From the NCBI GenBank assembly GCA_900112325.1, contig FOLJ01000010.1:1-64000 (forward strand): a DNA stretch of 64,000 bases, written 5' to 3'. Below the pieces are notes generated by a model. That model was not told where the DNA came from. It did not search any database and saw only the letters and a list, made by a program, of their open reading frames with translations. A program made the position numbers and the translations under genes. This DNA is from Micromonospora sediminimaris (GTDB lineage Bacteria; Actinomycetota; Actinomycetes; Mycobacteriales; Micromonosporaceae). This document shows, in pieces, positions 15,545-24,378 of the stretch. Every line of letters starts with the position of its first letter. The first letter of the stretch is position 1.

Positions 15545-17925
15545 CCGGGGCCCCGCCCCGGCGGGCGGGCCGGCGGTCCCGGCTGTTGAGCGTGCTGTTG
15601 GCCGCCGGCGGGGTGGTGGGCGCCGGGGTAAGCGCCGTGCTCGGCAACGTCACCGGCAACCTGCTCTCCGAGTTGTCGCTGACCGTTCTCGGCTCGGCGA
15701 GCCTGGGCCTGGCGGCGCTCGGGGTGGCCGCCTCCTTCGTGGTGGAGTGGCGGCGGCGGCAACGCGAGCAGTTGCTGGCCGGCGACGAGGCCGAGGTGCA
15801 GGCGGGCAGCAGCGCACCGACGCTGCCCTGGCCGGCCGGGTACACCGGTCGGCAGGGCCAGGCGGAGGCGGTGGTGGCCAAGCTCGCCCCGGAACACGCG
15901 GTGGCGGTGGTGGGCCGGCGCGCCGTCGGTACGTCCTGGTGCGCGATCCAGGCGGCGAACCTGAGCCGTGCGGACTTCCCCGACGGGCAGTACTACCTCG
16001 ACCTGCGCCGAGGTGGTCGGGCCCGCTCGCCCCGGGAGGTGCTGGCCGCGCTGGCCCGCATCGTCGGCACCCGGGCGCCCCGGTCCGGTCGGCCGGACGA
16101 CCTGGCCGACGCCGCCGACGAGCTGCGCGGCCAGTTGGACGGCCGCAAGGTGCTGCTGGTGCTCGACAACGTGGACTCACCGGCGCAGGTCCGGCCGCTG
16201 CTACCGCCGACCGCTCGGGCCTGCCGGCTGCTGCTGGCCGGCACCGGCCGGCTCGCCGCCGTCGACGGGGTGGTGGCGTACTGGCTGGCCGAGCCGGACG
16301 TCGACGATGCGGTGGAGATGTTCGCCGACGCCGGAGCGGCCACCGCGGTGGCCCGTCCGCACCGCCCGGACCCGCGTTCCGACCCGGCGGTACGGACCAT
16401 CGTCGAGCTGTGCGGACGACAGCCGCGCACGGTGACCGAGCTGGGACGACGCAGCGCACAGCACGGCTGGCGGCCCGCCGACGTGCTGCACGCGCTGCAC
16501 CGCGCCGTCGACACACCGCCGCACCAGCGGGTGGGTGTGTCACCGGTGACGGGGTTGGTCACCGCTCGCGACACCGCTTACCACGCGCTCAGCGGCGAGG
16601 CTCGCCGGCTGTGGCGGTTGCTGTCGCTGAGCCGGGTACCGCTGGACCGGGCGACCATCGCCGCGCTCGCCGGACGCCGACCACACCGGGTCGCCGCCCT
16701 GTTGGACGAGCTGGCTGACGGTGCCTTCGTCGTCGGCGCGCCCGGCGACCGGTACGAGATCCGTCCGCTGCTCGCCGGGTACGCCCGGATGCATCTGCGG
16801 GAGGCCGAGCCGGTGCACCGGCGGGTCACCGTGCAGGCGCGGCTGACCCGGCATCTGGCCCGCCGGGCCGAGCAGCAGGTGGCCGCCCTGGCGACCGGTG
16901 CGCTCGACCGCGGCCAGCGGCTGCCCGACGACGATCCGTACGGCTGGTTCGACCTGCATCAGGAGTTGCTGCTGGCGGTGGTGAAGGTGCCGGCCGGCGC
17001 GGTGGAGACCCTGCCGCGTCGGGTGCGGGACTGGTGGTTCCGGCTGGCCGTGGCGCTGTGCGGCTGGCTCGCGCACACCGAACGGCTCGACGAGTGGGAG
17101 GACGTCTGCGGGACCGTGCTGGCCAACCCCACCGCCCAGGACCGGCCGGAGATCGCCGGTTGGGCCCACAACGAGCTGGGTGTGCTGCGTCGTCGCCGGC
17201 ACGACCCGTACGGTGCGGTCGCCGCGCTCAGTCTGGCGGTGGCCGGGCAGGGCCGCCGGGGCACCGCCCAGGCGCGGATGAATCTCGGGCTGGCCCTGCT
17301 CGACCTCGGCCGCACCGACGAGGCGGTGGAGCATTTGGAGCTGTCGCGGCGACACCGGGCCAGCGCCGACCGCGCCGGTCGGGCGCTCAGCGACCTCGGG
17401 CTGGGGGCGGCGCGGCTGGCGCGGCACGAGCTGGAGACCGCGCACGACCTGCTGGTACGGGCGGCAAACTCGTTCCGGTCGCTCGGCGACGCACGCGGCT
17501 ACGCGGCGGCGTTGACCAATCTGGTGCTGGTCCACTCGGCGATGGGTGAGCACCTCGACGCGGCGCAGGCGTGGCGGGCCGCGCTGCGCGAGTACGAGTC
17601 GCTCGGTGACCCGACCAACCGGGCGGTGGCGCTGCTCAACGCGGGCGTGGCGTTGCTCGGCGTGGCGCCGGGACAGGCCCGTCAGGCGTACGAGTTGCTG
17701 GCCGAGAGTTGGCGGCTGCGCGAGGGTGGCCGACCGGACGCCGGGTTGGGCCGGACGCTGTTGCACCTGGGCGACGCGGCGGCCGCGCTCGGCGACCACG
17801 AGGAGGCCCGTGGGCACTGGGCGGACGCGGCGGCGATCTGCGAGGTGGCCGGGGACGACGACGGCCAGCAGGCGGCCGACGCCCGACTGGGCGGTGAGCA
17901 CCCGGCCGAGCCCCGCCCGGGGTGA
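15541..17925 (+). CDS. membrane-anchored STAND (NB-ARC-like) TPR protein with degenerate P-loop
   Basis: This is 794 residues, starting at a GTG that overlaps the permease stop. Residues 14-70 hold two hydrophobic helices (LLSVLLAAGGVVGAG and LTVLGSASLGLAALG). Residues about 100-360 resemble an NB-ARC ATPase. The P-loop is GRRAVGTSW, where the Lys of GxGKT is Thr 131, but Walker B (KVLLVLDNVDS, 203-213) is intact. The GLPL-type motif reads CGRQPRTV. A winged-helix-like stretch follows (about 360-430). The C-terminal 330 residues are tetratricopeptide-like pairs (ELGVLRRRRHDPYGAVAALS, NLGLALLDLGRTDEAVEHLE, NLVLVHSAMGEHLDAAQAW, ALLNAGVALL). It is the last gene of the four-gene coupled operon. 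Confidence 0.85.
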   Translation: MTGAPPRRAGRRSRLLSVLLAAGGVVGAGVSAVLGNVTGNLLSELSLTVLGSASLGLAALGVAASFVVEWRRRQREQLLAGDEAEVQAGSSAPTLPWPAGYTGRQGQAEAVVAKLAPEHAVAVVGRRAVGTSWCAIQAANLSRADFPDGQYYLDLRRGGRARSPREVLAALARIVGTRAPRSGRPDDLADAADELRGQLDGRKVLLVLDNVDSPAQVRPLLPPTARACRLLLAGTGRLAAVDGVVAYWLAEPDVDDAVEMFADAGAATAVARPHRPDPRSDPAVRTIVELCGRQPRTVTELGRRSAQHGWRPADVLHALHRAVDTPPHQRVGVSPVTGLVTARDTAYHALSGEARRLWRLLSLSRVPLDRATIAALAGRRPHRVAALLDELADGAFVVGAPGDRYEIRPLLAGYARMHLREAEPVHRRVTVQARLTRHLARRAEQQVAALATGALDRGQRLPDDDPYGWFDLHQELLLAVVKVPAGAVETLPRRVRDWWFRLAVALCGWLAHTERLDEWEDVCGTVLANPTAQDRPEIAGWAHNELGVLRRRRHDPYGAVAALSLAVAGQGRRGTAQARMNLGLALLDLGRTDEAVEHLELSRRHRASADRAGRALSDLGLGAARLARHELETAHDLLVRAANSFRSLGDARGYAAALTNLVLVHSAMGEHLDAAQAWRAALREYESLGDPTNRAVALLNAGVALLGVAPGQARQAYELLAESWRLREGGRPDAGLGRTLLHLGDAAAALGDHEEARGHWADAAAICEVAGDDDGQQAADARLGGEHPAEPRPG

Positions 17926-17934
17926 TCGTGGCGG

Positions 17935-19479
17935 CTACCCGCCGTGCTGCACCGCCGCGACGGTGGCGATGCCCGCGTCGATGGCTGAGGCGGTGTTGGC
18001 CGCGTAGCCCAGCACCAGGCCGGGCCGGTAGGGCCGCAGGCAGTGCCAGGACAACGGCTGCACCTTCACCCCACGCGCCAGCGCCGCCGCGGCGAGTTCC
18101 GTGTCGACCACGCCGCTGTCCAGGGTGACCGTCAGGTGCAGCCCGGCCGCCGCGCCGTGGACCGTGGCCTCCGGCAGGTGCCGGGCCAGCGCGGCGGTCA
18201 TCGCGTCCCGCCGGCGTACGTGCCGCCGACGCAGCAACCGCAGTTGCCGTTCGAACGCCCCGCTGGTGATCAGCTCGGCGAGCACGAGTTGGGGCAGCAC
18301 GGCGTTTCCCAGGTCGGCGTTGCGTTTGGCCGCCACCACCGCGTCCCGGTAGCGGCGGGGCACCAGCAGCCAGCCGATCCGCAGTGCCGGGGCGAGCAGC
18401 TTCGACACGCTGCCGGCGTAGCACACCCGCTCGGGCAGGGTGGCCCGCAGCGCGGGCACCGGCGGGCGATCGTAGCGGTGCTCGGCGTCGTAGTCGTCCT
18501 CGATGACCAGCCCGCCCGCTCGGGTCCAGCCGGCGAGTTGGCGACGCCGTTCGCCGTCGAGCACCGCACCGGTCGGGAACTGGTGCGCCGGGGTGAGCAT
18601 CACCGCCGGCACTCCGCTGGCCGTCAGCTCGTCCACCCGCACCCCGGCGGTGTCCACCGGGATCGGCACGGTGGTCAGCCGCCAGTTGTCGAGGTGCTGA
18701 CGGACGCCGAGCGAGCCCGGGTCCTCCACGCCGACCGTGGTCACGCCGTCGTCGCGCAGCGCCTGGGCCAGCAGGCCGAGCGCCTGGGAGACACCTGTGG
18801 TGACGATGACCTCGGCCGGGTCGACGGTGATGCCCCGGTTGCGGGCCAGCCATCCGGCGACGGCCCGGCGCAGGGCCGGCGTCCCGCACGGGTCGCCGTA
18901 GCCGAGGTCGGCGGCGACCAACCGGCCGAGCACCACCTTCTCGGCCCGCAGCCAGTCCGCGCGGGGAAACGCCGCGAGATCGGGTACGCCGGGCGTGAGG
19001 TCGATGTGGGCCGGGATGGTGCGTACCGTGTCGAAGACGTCGGTGCCGGGCGCGGCGCGGAACAGTGCGGCCGGATCGACCACCCGGGCCGGCGACGCGT
19101 CCTCCGGCGGCTCGGCCGGCTCGGCGACGGCGTTGGTCGCGGTGAGGGCGCTGGCCACGACCCGCGTGCCGGCGCGGCCCCGGCCGGCGACGTGCCCGTC
19201 CTCCATCAGGCGCTGGTACGCCTCGACCACCACGCCCCGCGACACGCCCAGGTCGGCGGCGAGGGTGCGGCTGGCCGGCAGCCGGGATCCGATGGGGATC
19301 ACGCCGTCGGCGATCGCCCGGCGCAGCCGGTCCGTGAGCCAGGTTGCCCGGCCTCCGGGTGGCGCCTGCCCGACGTCCAGGTGCAGGAAGTCCGCCCCGG
19401 CGTTGAGGGTCGGCTCCGCCGCCGGGCGAGGCGTCCGGCCCCGATCCGCTCCGACCGTTATGGACCTGTCGACGGACAT
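17935..19479 (-). CDS. MocR/PdxR-type regulator (GntR HTH fused to class I aminotransferase)
   Basis: The 514-residue protein has an N-terminal winged helix (LRRAIADGVIPIGSRLPASRTLAADLGVSRGVVVEAYQRL, about residues 50-90). A PLP aminotransferase domain follows, with 'LTPAHQFPTG', DDYDAEHRYD and the Schiff-base Lys in SVSKLLAP. MocR proteins sense PLP or amino-group metabolites and control nearby biosynthetic or export genes. The divergent neighbour is a LysE-type exporter only 76 bases away, so it is probably the target. The ATG at 19479 was chosen; upstream in-frame codons would enter the divergent gene. Confidence 0.85.
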   Translation of the reverse strand: MSVDRSITVGADRGRTPRPAAEPTLNAGADFLHLDVGQAPPGGRATWLTDRLRRAIADGVIPIGSRLPASRTLAADLGVSRGVVVEAYQRLMEDGHVAGRGRAGTRVVASALTATNAVAEPAEPPEDASPARVVDPAALFRAAPGTDVFDTVRTIPAHIDLTPGVPDLAAFPRADWLRAEKVVLGRLVAADLGYGDPCGTPALRRAVAGWLARNRGITVDPAEVIVTTGVSQALGLLAQALRDDGVTTVGVEDPGSLGVRQHLDNWRLTTVPIPVDTAGVRVDELTASGVPAVMLTPAHQFPTGAVLDGERRRQLAGWTRAGGLVIEDDYDAEHRYDRPPVPALRATLPERVCYAGSVSKLLAPALRIGWLLVPRRYRDAVVAAKRNADLGNAVLPQLVLAELITSGAFERQLRLLRRRHVRRRDAMTAALARHLPEATVHGAAAGLHLTVTLDSGVVDTELAAAALARGVKVQPLSWHCLRPYRPGLVLGYAANTASAIDAGIATVAAVQHGG

Positions 19480-19555
19480 GTCTTTGGCACTGCCCACCGG
19501 ACCATTGTGCCGGCAGGGTGGTGGTGAACCCGTCACCGACCAGGGAGCAGTTCTC

Positions 19556-20167
19556 GTGACCATCGCATTCCTGCTGACCACGCTGGTGGTCGTCGTGACC
19601 CCGGGCGCCGGGGTGCTGTTCACCCTCTCCGCCGGGCTGACCGGTGGGCACCGGGCCGCGCTGCTCGCCGCCGTGAGTGGCACGTTGGCCACGTTGCCGC
19701 ACCTGCTGGCGGCGGTGACCGGGCTCGCCGCGCTGCTGCACTCCAGCGCGCTGGCCTTCGACCTGATCAAGTACGTGGGCGTGGGCTACCTGCTCTGGCT
19801 GGCGGTGGCGACGGTACGCGAGCGGGGCGCGTTCACCGTCGACGACCACGGCCCCGCCCCGCCGGCCGGCCGGATCATCGGCTCGGCGGTGGCGATGAAC
19901 CTGCTCAACCCGAAGTTGACGATCTTCTTCGTCGCGTTCCTGCCGCAGTTCGTTGAGCCCGGCAGCCCGGGTGCGCTCGGCCGGATGCTCGGCCTGGGCG
20001 CGGTCTTCACCGCGACGACGCTTGTGGTCTTCGTCGGCTACGGGCTCGGCGCCGCCGCCGTACGCCGGCGGGTGCTCGACCGCCCTCGGGTGGCCGACTG
20101 GTTGCGCCGGTGCTTCGCCGGGTCGTTCCTGGGGCTCGGGCTGCTGCTGGCCCGCGCCGAGGCGTGA
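19556..20167 (+). CDS. LysE/RhtB-family amino-acid exporter
   Basis: The 203-residue membrane protein starts at GTG with AGGGAG nine bases upstream. It has about six hydrophobic helices and the LysE-family elements TPGAGVLFTLSAGLTGG (helix 1), GVGYLLWLAVATVRE and AMNLLNPKLTIFFVAFLPQF (NPK motif). It exports an amino acid or homoserine-like compound at the cytoplasmic membrane. The divergent MocR-type gene is probably its regulator, with promoters in the 76-base gap. Confidence 0.88.
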   Translation: MTIAFLLTTLVVVVTPGAGVLFTLSAGLTGGHRAALLAAVSGTLATLPHLLAAVTGLAALLHSSALAFDLIKYVGVGYLLWLAVATVRERGAFTVDDHGPAPPAGRIIGSAVAMNLLNPKLTIFFVAFLPQFVEPGSPGALGRMLGLGAVFTATTLVVFVGYGLGAAAVRRRVLDRPRVADWLRRCFAGSFLGLGLLLARAEA

Positions 20168-20185
20168 GTGGACGAGGAGCCGAAC

Positions 20186-20878
20186 ATGTTCTTCCAGCAC
20201 TCACCACAGGTGTGGGCGCAGCACCCCTCGCTCGTCGCCGGCGTGCTGTACGTCGAGGGCGTCGCCGGGAAGCCCCGCGCCGAGCTGCCGCTGGCCGAGT
20301 TGCTCGGGGCGGCCCGGCGCCGGCTCGACGGGAGCACCGAGGCGACGTTCGCGGAGATCCAGGCATGGCGACGGGCGTTCACGCGGATGGGCCTGGCTCC
20401 CACGAAGTACCGGTGCGCGGCGGAATCGCTGCTGCGGCGGCTGCGCACGGCCGGCGACCTGCCGAGGGTGAGCCCGCTGGTGGACCTCGGTAACGCCGTC
20501 TCGGCTGCGTACGCCGTGCCGGTGGGGATCCTCGACGTCGACAGGTGTGGTGGCGGCATCGAGGTACGCCCGGCCCGGGGCGACGAGCGCTATCTGACCT
20601 TCGGTGGGGTCGAGGAACACCCCGAGCCCGGTGAGGTGATCTTCGCCGATCCGCTCGGCCGGGCACATGCGCGCCGGTGGACCAACCGGCAGAGCGGCTG
20701 GTCGGTGGTGCGCGACGACACCCGCACCGTCCTGGTGGTGGTGGAGGCGATGCACCACCAGGCGGACCGCGACGTGCCCGCGGTGCTCGACGCGCTCGCC
20801 GCCGGGTTGCGGCACGGCTGGGGCGTCTCGGCACGCACCAGCATGTTGAGCCCGGACGCGCCTCGGTTCGAGGCGTAG
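20186..20878 (+). CDS. B3/B4 tRNA-editing-domain protein
   Basis: The protein is 230 residues from an ATG preceded by GAGGAG; a GTG at 20168 adds six residues without any site. The sequence shows the B3/B4 domain pattern of phenylalanyl-tRNA synthetase beta chains in stand-alone form: 'WRRAFTRMGLAPTKYRCAAESLLRRL' and PLVDLGNAVSAAYAVPVGILDVD, then 'YLTFGG' and FADPLGRAHARRW. Stand-alone members may hydrolyse mischarged aminoacyl-tRNA, though most are untested. It follows the LysE gene closely (18 bases), so co-transcription is possible. Confidence 0.8.
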   Translation: MFFQHSPQVWAQHPSLVAGVLYVEGVAGKPRAELPLAELLGAARRRLDGSTEATFAEIQAWRRAFTRMGLAPTKYRCAAESLLRRLRTAGDLPRVSPLVDLGNAVSAAYAVPVGILDVDRCGGGIEVRPARGDERYLTFGGVEEHPEPGEVIFADPLGRAHARRWTNRQSGWSVVRDDTRTVLVVVEAMHHQADRDVPAVLDALAAGLRHGWGVSARTSMLSPDAPRFEA

Positions 20879-20941
20879 CTGCCGGTCACGCTGGGCACCG
20901 GGGCGGCCGGCACGGGGCGGCCGTCCCGGGTCCGCATGGGG

Positions 20942-21544
20942 TCAGCGGGTCTCGCCCGGTGCGAGGTAGCGGTAGCCGGGCACGGTCTCGCCGAACCAGC
21001 CGTTGACGCTGGCGAGGCCACGCTCGTTGAGTTGGGCGTCGTGGATCGGCAGGACCTCGGCCGCACCGACCCCGACCGCGAAGTCGATCGCCTCGGTCAG
21101 TTTCAGCCAGGACGCCTGCGCCGGCACCAGCAGGGTCCGCACCGGCCGGTCCGGTGGGGCCAGCGAGTCGCCCGGGTGGTAGACCGCGTCGGCCACGAGG
21201 TAGCCGAGGTTCGGGCAGTCGGGTTGCCCGCCGTGGATGGTGGCGTGCCGTCCGCCGACTGCGGTGACGTCGAGGCCGGCGGCGGTGAAGCGCTGACCCG
21301 GGCGCACCCGGGTAACCGTCAGCGGCGCCAGGTCCGGCAGCACGGCCCCCTCCGGCGCGAAGACCGGCACACCGAGGCCGGCGAGCCGGAGCACGTCGAT
21401 GTGGTCGGTGTGCTCGTGGCTGACAAGTACGGCGTCCGCGCCGACCAGAGCCCGCGGCTCGCTCCAGGTGCCCGGGTCGATGACGAGCACGACGCCGTCG
21501 TGTTCGAGTCGGACGCAGGAGTGCGTGTACTTCGTGAGCCGCAT
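20942..21544 (-). CDS. UlaG-like MBL-fold metallohydrolase
   Basis: This 200-residue protein has the MBL core: 'GVVLVIDPGTWSEP', VSHEHTDHID (metal ligands), and PGDSLAPP and LPIHDAQLNERG near the C-terminus. The compact size and the 'IDPG' start match the L-ascorbate-6-phosphate lactonase/UlaG-like group. Substrates in actinobacteria are unknown. It ends convergent to the B3/B4 gene, with 63 bases between stops. Confidence 0.85.
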   Translation of the reverse strand: MRLTKYTHSCVRLEHDGVVLVIDPGTWSEPRALVGADAVLVSHEHTDHIDVLRLAGLGVPVFAPEGAVLPDLAPLTVTRVRPGQRFTAAGLDVTAVGGRHATIHGGQPDCPNLGYLVADAVYHPGDSLAPPDRPVRTLLVPAQASWLKLTEAIDFAVGVGAAEVLPIHDAQLNERGLASVNGWFGETVPGYRYLAPGETR

Positions 21545-21635
21545 TCCGGGACGGTACGCCGAGCAACCCGCCGCCGGGTGCCCGCCCGGGGGCGTCCGTG
21601 CCGTTGCCGGCCGACGCGCCCGGTGACGTGCGGCT

Positions 21636-22172
21636 TCAGCTCCGGGTCGAACGCCGCCGGCCCGCGCGACCGGCTGGCGGCCGCTCCGCCGCCGCCTCGG
21701 CCACCTGACACAGGTCGGTCAGCGGGTCGTCCGCCTGCGCCGCGCAGGCCACCCGTTGCAGCAGGTCACGCAGGCTGCCAGCCTGCTCCGGCGACAACTC
21801 CCGCAACAAGCGCGCCTCGACTGCGGCGAGGGCTTCGCGACGGTGCCGAGCGGCCGTCCGCCCGGTCTCGGTGAGGGTGACGAGGCGGCTGCGCCGGTCC
21901 GCCGGGTCGGGTCGGCGGACCACCAGCCCGGCCTGTTCCAGGTCGTCGATCAGGTACGTCAGCACCGTGCGGTCGATGCCCAGCTCCTCGGCGATGGCGC
22001 CCTGGTTGCGGGCCGGTTCCCGGTCCGCCGAGGTGAGCACCTGGTATCCGCGGGGCCCGCCGGGCAGGTCACCGACGGCATGGTCGGCGGCGCGGAGGTA
22101 GGCGCGAAATACGACACCGAGCATCCAACCGAGGTCGTCGTTGATCGGATCACTGGCCTGGGCGCCGCTCAT
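21636..22172 (-). CDS. MarR-family transcriptional regulator
   Basis: The 178-residue protein has a central winged helix: QGAIAEELGIDRTVLTYLIDDLEQAGLVVRRPDPADRRSRLVTLTE is the full recognition helix plus wing of MarR. An N-terminal helix pair and C-terminal dimer helices flank it, with an Arg-rich tail. MarR proteins are usually repressors released by phenolic, oxidative or metal signals. The protein faces the luciferase-like/hemerythrin gene across 108 bases that contain a good palindrome (22214-22234), so it probably regulates both. An upstream in-frame extension enters the divergent gene and was rejected. Confidence 0.88.
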   Translation of the reverse strand: MSGAQASDPINDDLGWMLGVVFRAYLRAADHAVGDLPGGPRGYQVLTSADREPARNQGAIAEELGIDRTVLTYLIDDLEQAGLVVRRPDPADRRSRLVTLTETGRTAARHRREALAAVEARLLRELSPEQAGSLRDLLQRVACAAQADDPLTDLCQVAEAAAERPPAGRAGRRRSTRS

Positions 22173-22213
22173 CGGCCCACGATAGCGTAGATCACATATT
22201 TTCTTGAGCAATG

Positions 22214-22234
22214 ATGTTCTGTGCGACATAACAT
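22214..22234. promoter_or_regulatory. palindromic operator, probably for the MarR regulator
   Basis: ATGTTcTGTgcgACAtAACAT matches its own reverse complement at 16 of 21 positions. It lies in an A/T-rich stretch between the divergent MarR and luciferase-like genes, where such stretches are rare in this sequence. Size and position are typical of MarR operators. Confidence 0.6.
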
Positions 22235-22280
22235 TTGTCTCGGCGCGGGTCCGCGCCGCAGGACCGGAAGGACGGCCGAG

Positions 22281-23894
22281 ATGAGCGACTACGGGCACCC
22301 ACTGACCTTCGGGTCGTTTCTCACGCCCGGCAACGCCGACCCGACCCGGCCGGTCGGCCTGGCCATGCTCTCCGAGCAGGTCGGGCTCGACCTGGTGACG
22401 TTTCAGGACCACCCGTACCAGCCGGCGTTCCTGGACACCTGGACACTGCTCAGCTTCGTCGCGGCTCGCACCGAACGGGTACGCCTGTCCGCCAACGTCA
22501 CCAATTTGCCGTTGCGCCCGCCGGCCGTGCTCGCCCGGGGCGTGGCCAGCCTCGACCTGCTCAGCGGCGGCCGGATGGAACTCGGCCTCGGCGCTGGCGC
22601 ATTCTGGGACGCCATCGAGGCGATGGGGGGCCGACGCCTCTCCCCCGGTCAGGGGGTACGCGCCCTGGAGGAGGCGATCGAGATCATCCGCCAGATCTGG
22701 GACGTCGACGCCCCGGGCGGCGTCCGGGTCCCCGGCGAGTTCCACCGGGCGGTCGGCGCCAAACGCGGGCCAGCCCCGGCCCACGACGTCGGTATCTGGC
22801 TCGGCGCCTACAAGCCGCGCATGCTGGCGTTGACCGGGCGGCGGGCGGACGGCTGGCTACCGTCGCTGGCCTACCTGCAACCCGGCGATCTGGCCCGGGG
22901 CAACACCATCATCGACGAGGCCGCCGCGGACGCCGGACGCTCCCCCGCCGACGTGCGGCGACTGCTCAACGTCAACGGACGGTTCGCGGCCACCGGACGT
23001 GGCCCGCTGGACGGTCCGGCCGAGCAGTGGGCCGAGGAACTCGCCGACCTGGCCCTCACCGAGGGGATCAGCACGTTCATCCTGGCCAGCGATGATCCGG
23101 ACGATCTGCGGCGGTTCGCCGCCGAGGTGGCACCGGCCACCCGGGAACTGGTCGCCGCCGAACGCGCCGACCTCCCGACCGGTGCCCCGGCCGACCGGAC
23201 CCGCACCGGGGCCGACCCGGCCGGGGCCACCGGCGGCACGCGCCGCCACACCACGTCGGCCGGGCCGACCGGCCGCCCGGCCCCGGTCGGTGCGGCACCG
23301 TTCGCCGTGGTGCCGACACCCGATGACGGCGTACGCCGCAGCGACGTGCGGGTGTGGGACGAGGCCGCCCGACCGGCCGGACCCGCCCCGGACCCGCAGC
23401 GCACCTACACGGCGCACGACCAGGCGGGCGCGCAGCACCTGATCGACGTGCACGACGGTCTACGCGCCGAGCTGGCCCAGATCCACGACCTGATCGAGCA
23501 GGTCGCGGCCGGCCTGATCGACGTGGGTACGGCCCGCTCGCACATCAACACGATGACCATGCGGCAGAACAAGTGGACGTTGGGCACCTACTGCGAGTCG
23601 TACTGCCGGGTGGTCACCACCCACCACACGATCGAGGACCGGTCGCTCTTTCCGCACCTGCGGCGGGCCGACCCACGACTCGCACCGGTCATCGACCGGC
23701 TCGAGGAGGAACACCACGCCATCCACGACGTGCTGGAGGGCGTCGACCGGGCGCTTGTCGCCTTCGTGGCCACCCCGGACGGGATGGCCGACCTGCGCGC
23801 CGCGGTGGACCTGCTCAGCGACACGCTGCTGTCTCACCTGTCCTACGAGGAACGCGAACTGGTCGAACCGATCGCCCGGCTCGGCGCGCACTAG
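22281..23894 (+). CDS. luciferase-like oxidoreductase fused to hemerythrin-type domain
   Basis: This is 537 residues with GGAAGGA before the ATG. Residues about 1-300 are a luciferase-like (LLM, FMN or F420) barrel: PLTFGSFLTPGNADPTRPVG, 'QDHPYQPAF', 'LSANVTNLPLRPPAVLARG' and LGLGAGAFWDAIEAMGG. A linker of about 80 residues rich in Thr, Pro, Gly and Ala follows. The C-terminal 150 residues form a four-helix hemerythrin domain with iron-ligand pattern HDG (390), HHTIEDRSLFPH (about 446-458), EEEHHAIHD (about 475) and SHLSYEERELVEP (about 517). An LLM flavin enzyme tied to a di-iron oxygen or NO binder suggests an oxygen- or redox-sensing oxidase. MarR is divergent. Confidence 0.85.
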   Translation: MSDYGHPLTFGSFLTPGNADPTRPVGLAMLSEQVGLDLVTFQDHPYQPAFLDTWTLLSFVAARTERVRLSANVTNLPLRPPAVLARGVASLDLLSGGRMELGLGAGAFWDAIEAMGGRRLSPGQGVRALEEAIEIIRQIWDVDAPGGVRVPGEFHRAVGAKRGPAPAHDVGIWLGAYKPRMLALTGRRADGWLPSLAYLQPGDLARGNTIIDEAAADAGRSPADVRRLLNVNGRFAATGRGPLDGPAEQWAEELADLALTEGISTFILASDDPDDLRRFAAEVAPATRELVAAERADLPTGAPADRTRTGADPAGATGGTRRHTTSAGPTGRPAPVGAAPFAVVPTPDDGVRRSDVRVWDEAARPAGPAPDPQRTYTAHDQAGAQHLIDVHDGLRAELAQIHDLIEQVAAGLIDVGTARSHINTMTMRQNKWTLGTYCESYCRVVTTHHTIEDRSLFPHLRRADPRLAPVIDRLEEEHHAIHDVLEGVDRALVAFVATPDGMADLRAAVDLLSDTLLSHLSYEERELVEPIARLGAH

Positions 23895-23907
23895 GCATCA
23901 TCGAGCA

Positions 23908-24330
23908 ATGGAGCCAGCTCGGGGACACCGGTGCGTACCGCACACCGCCGACGTGCGGATCGAGGCGTGGGCACCGGACCGGGCCGGTTGTGTGGCCGAG
24001 GCGGTCGCCGCGCTGGTCGGGTCGTTCACCGACCCCGGCGGGGCCCGCCCCCGTGCCGAGCGGGTGTTCCACGCGCCGCCCGCTGCCGACATGGATCTGC
24101 TGGTGACCGTCCTCGATGAGGTCATCTTCCGGATGGAGACGACCGACGAGCTGCCGCTGGCGACCGAGGTGATCGACGACGGAGTCGACGGGCTGCTGGT
24201 GCGCTGGCACACCTGCGCCACCACCGACCTGGAGCTCACCGGCGCGGTGCCCAAGGCGGTCTCGCTGCACGAGCTGCGCTTCGGTCCGGCCGGAACCGGC
24301 TGGTCCTGTGCGGTGACGCTGGACGTGTGA
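23908..24330 (+). CDS. archease
   Basis: The 140-residue protein begins with HTADVRIEAWAPD, the archease signature, and continues with TVLDEVIFRMETTDELP and a beta-rich C-terminal half. Archease activates the RNA ligase RtcB by supporting its guanylylation. The convergent RtcB gene lies 48 bases from the stop, so the two form a conserved pair even though transcribed in opposite directions. The start is 13 bases after the stop of the fusion gene. Confidence 0.88.
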   Translation: MEPARGHRCVPHTADVRIEAWAPDRAGCVAEAVAALVGSFTDPGGARPRAERVFHAPPAADMDLLVTVLDEVIFRMETTDELPLATEVIDDGVDGLLVRWHTCATTDLELTGAVPKAVSLHELRFGPAGTGWSCAVTLDV

Positions 24331-24378
24331 CGTCACCCGCTGGCCGACACCGGCCACGAACCGTCGGGCAGGTGCCGC

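Noticed and set aside
17636..20200. 854-codon minus-strand frame
   Set aside because: It overlaps MocR, LysE and the STAND gene in other frames and consists of Arg/Pro/Gly-rich sequence without family motifs.
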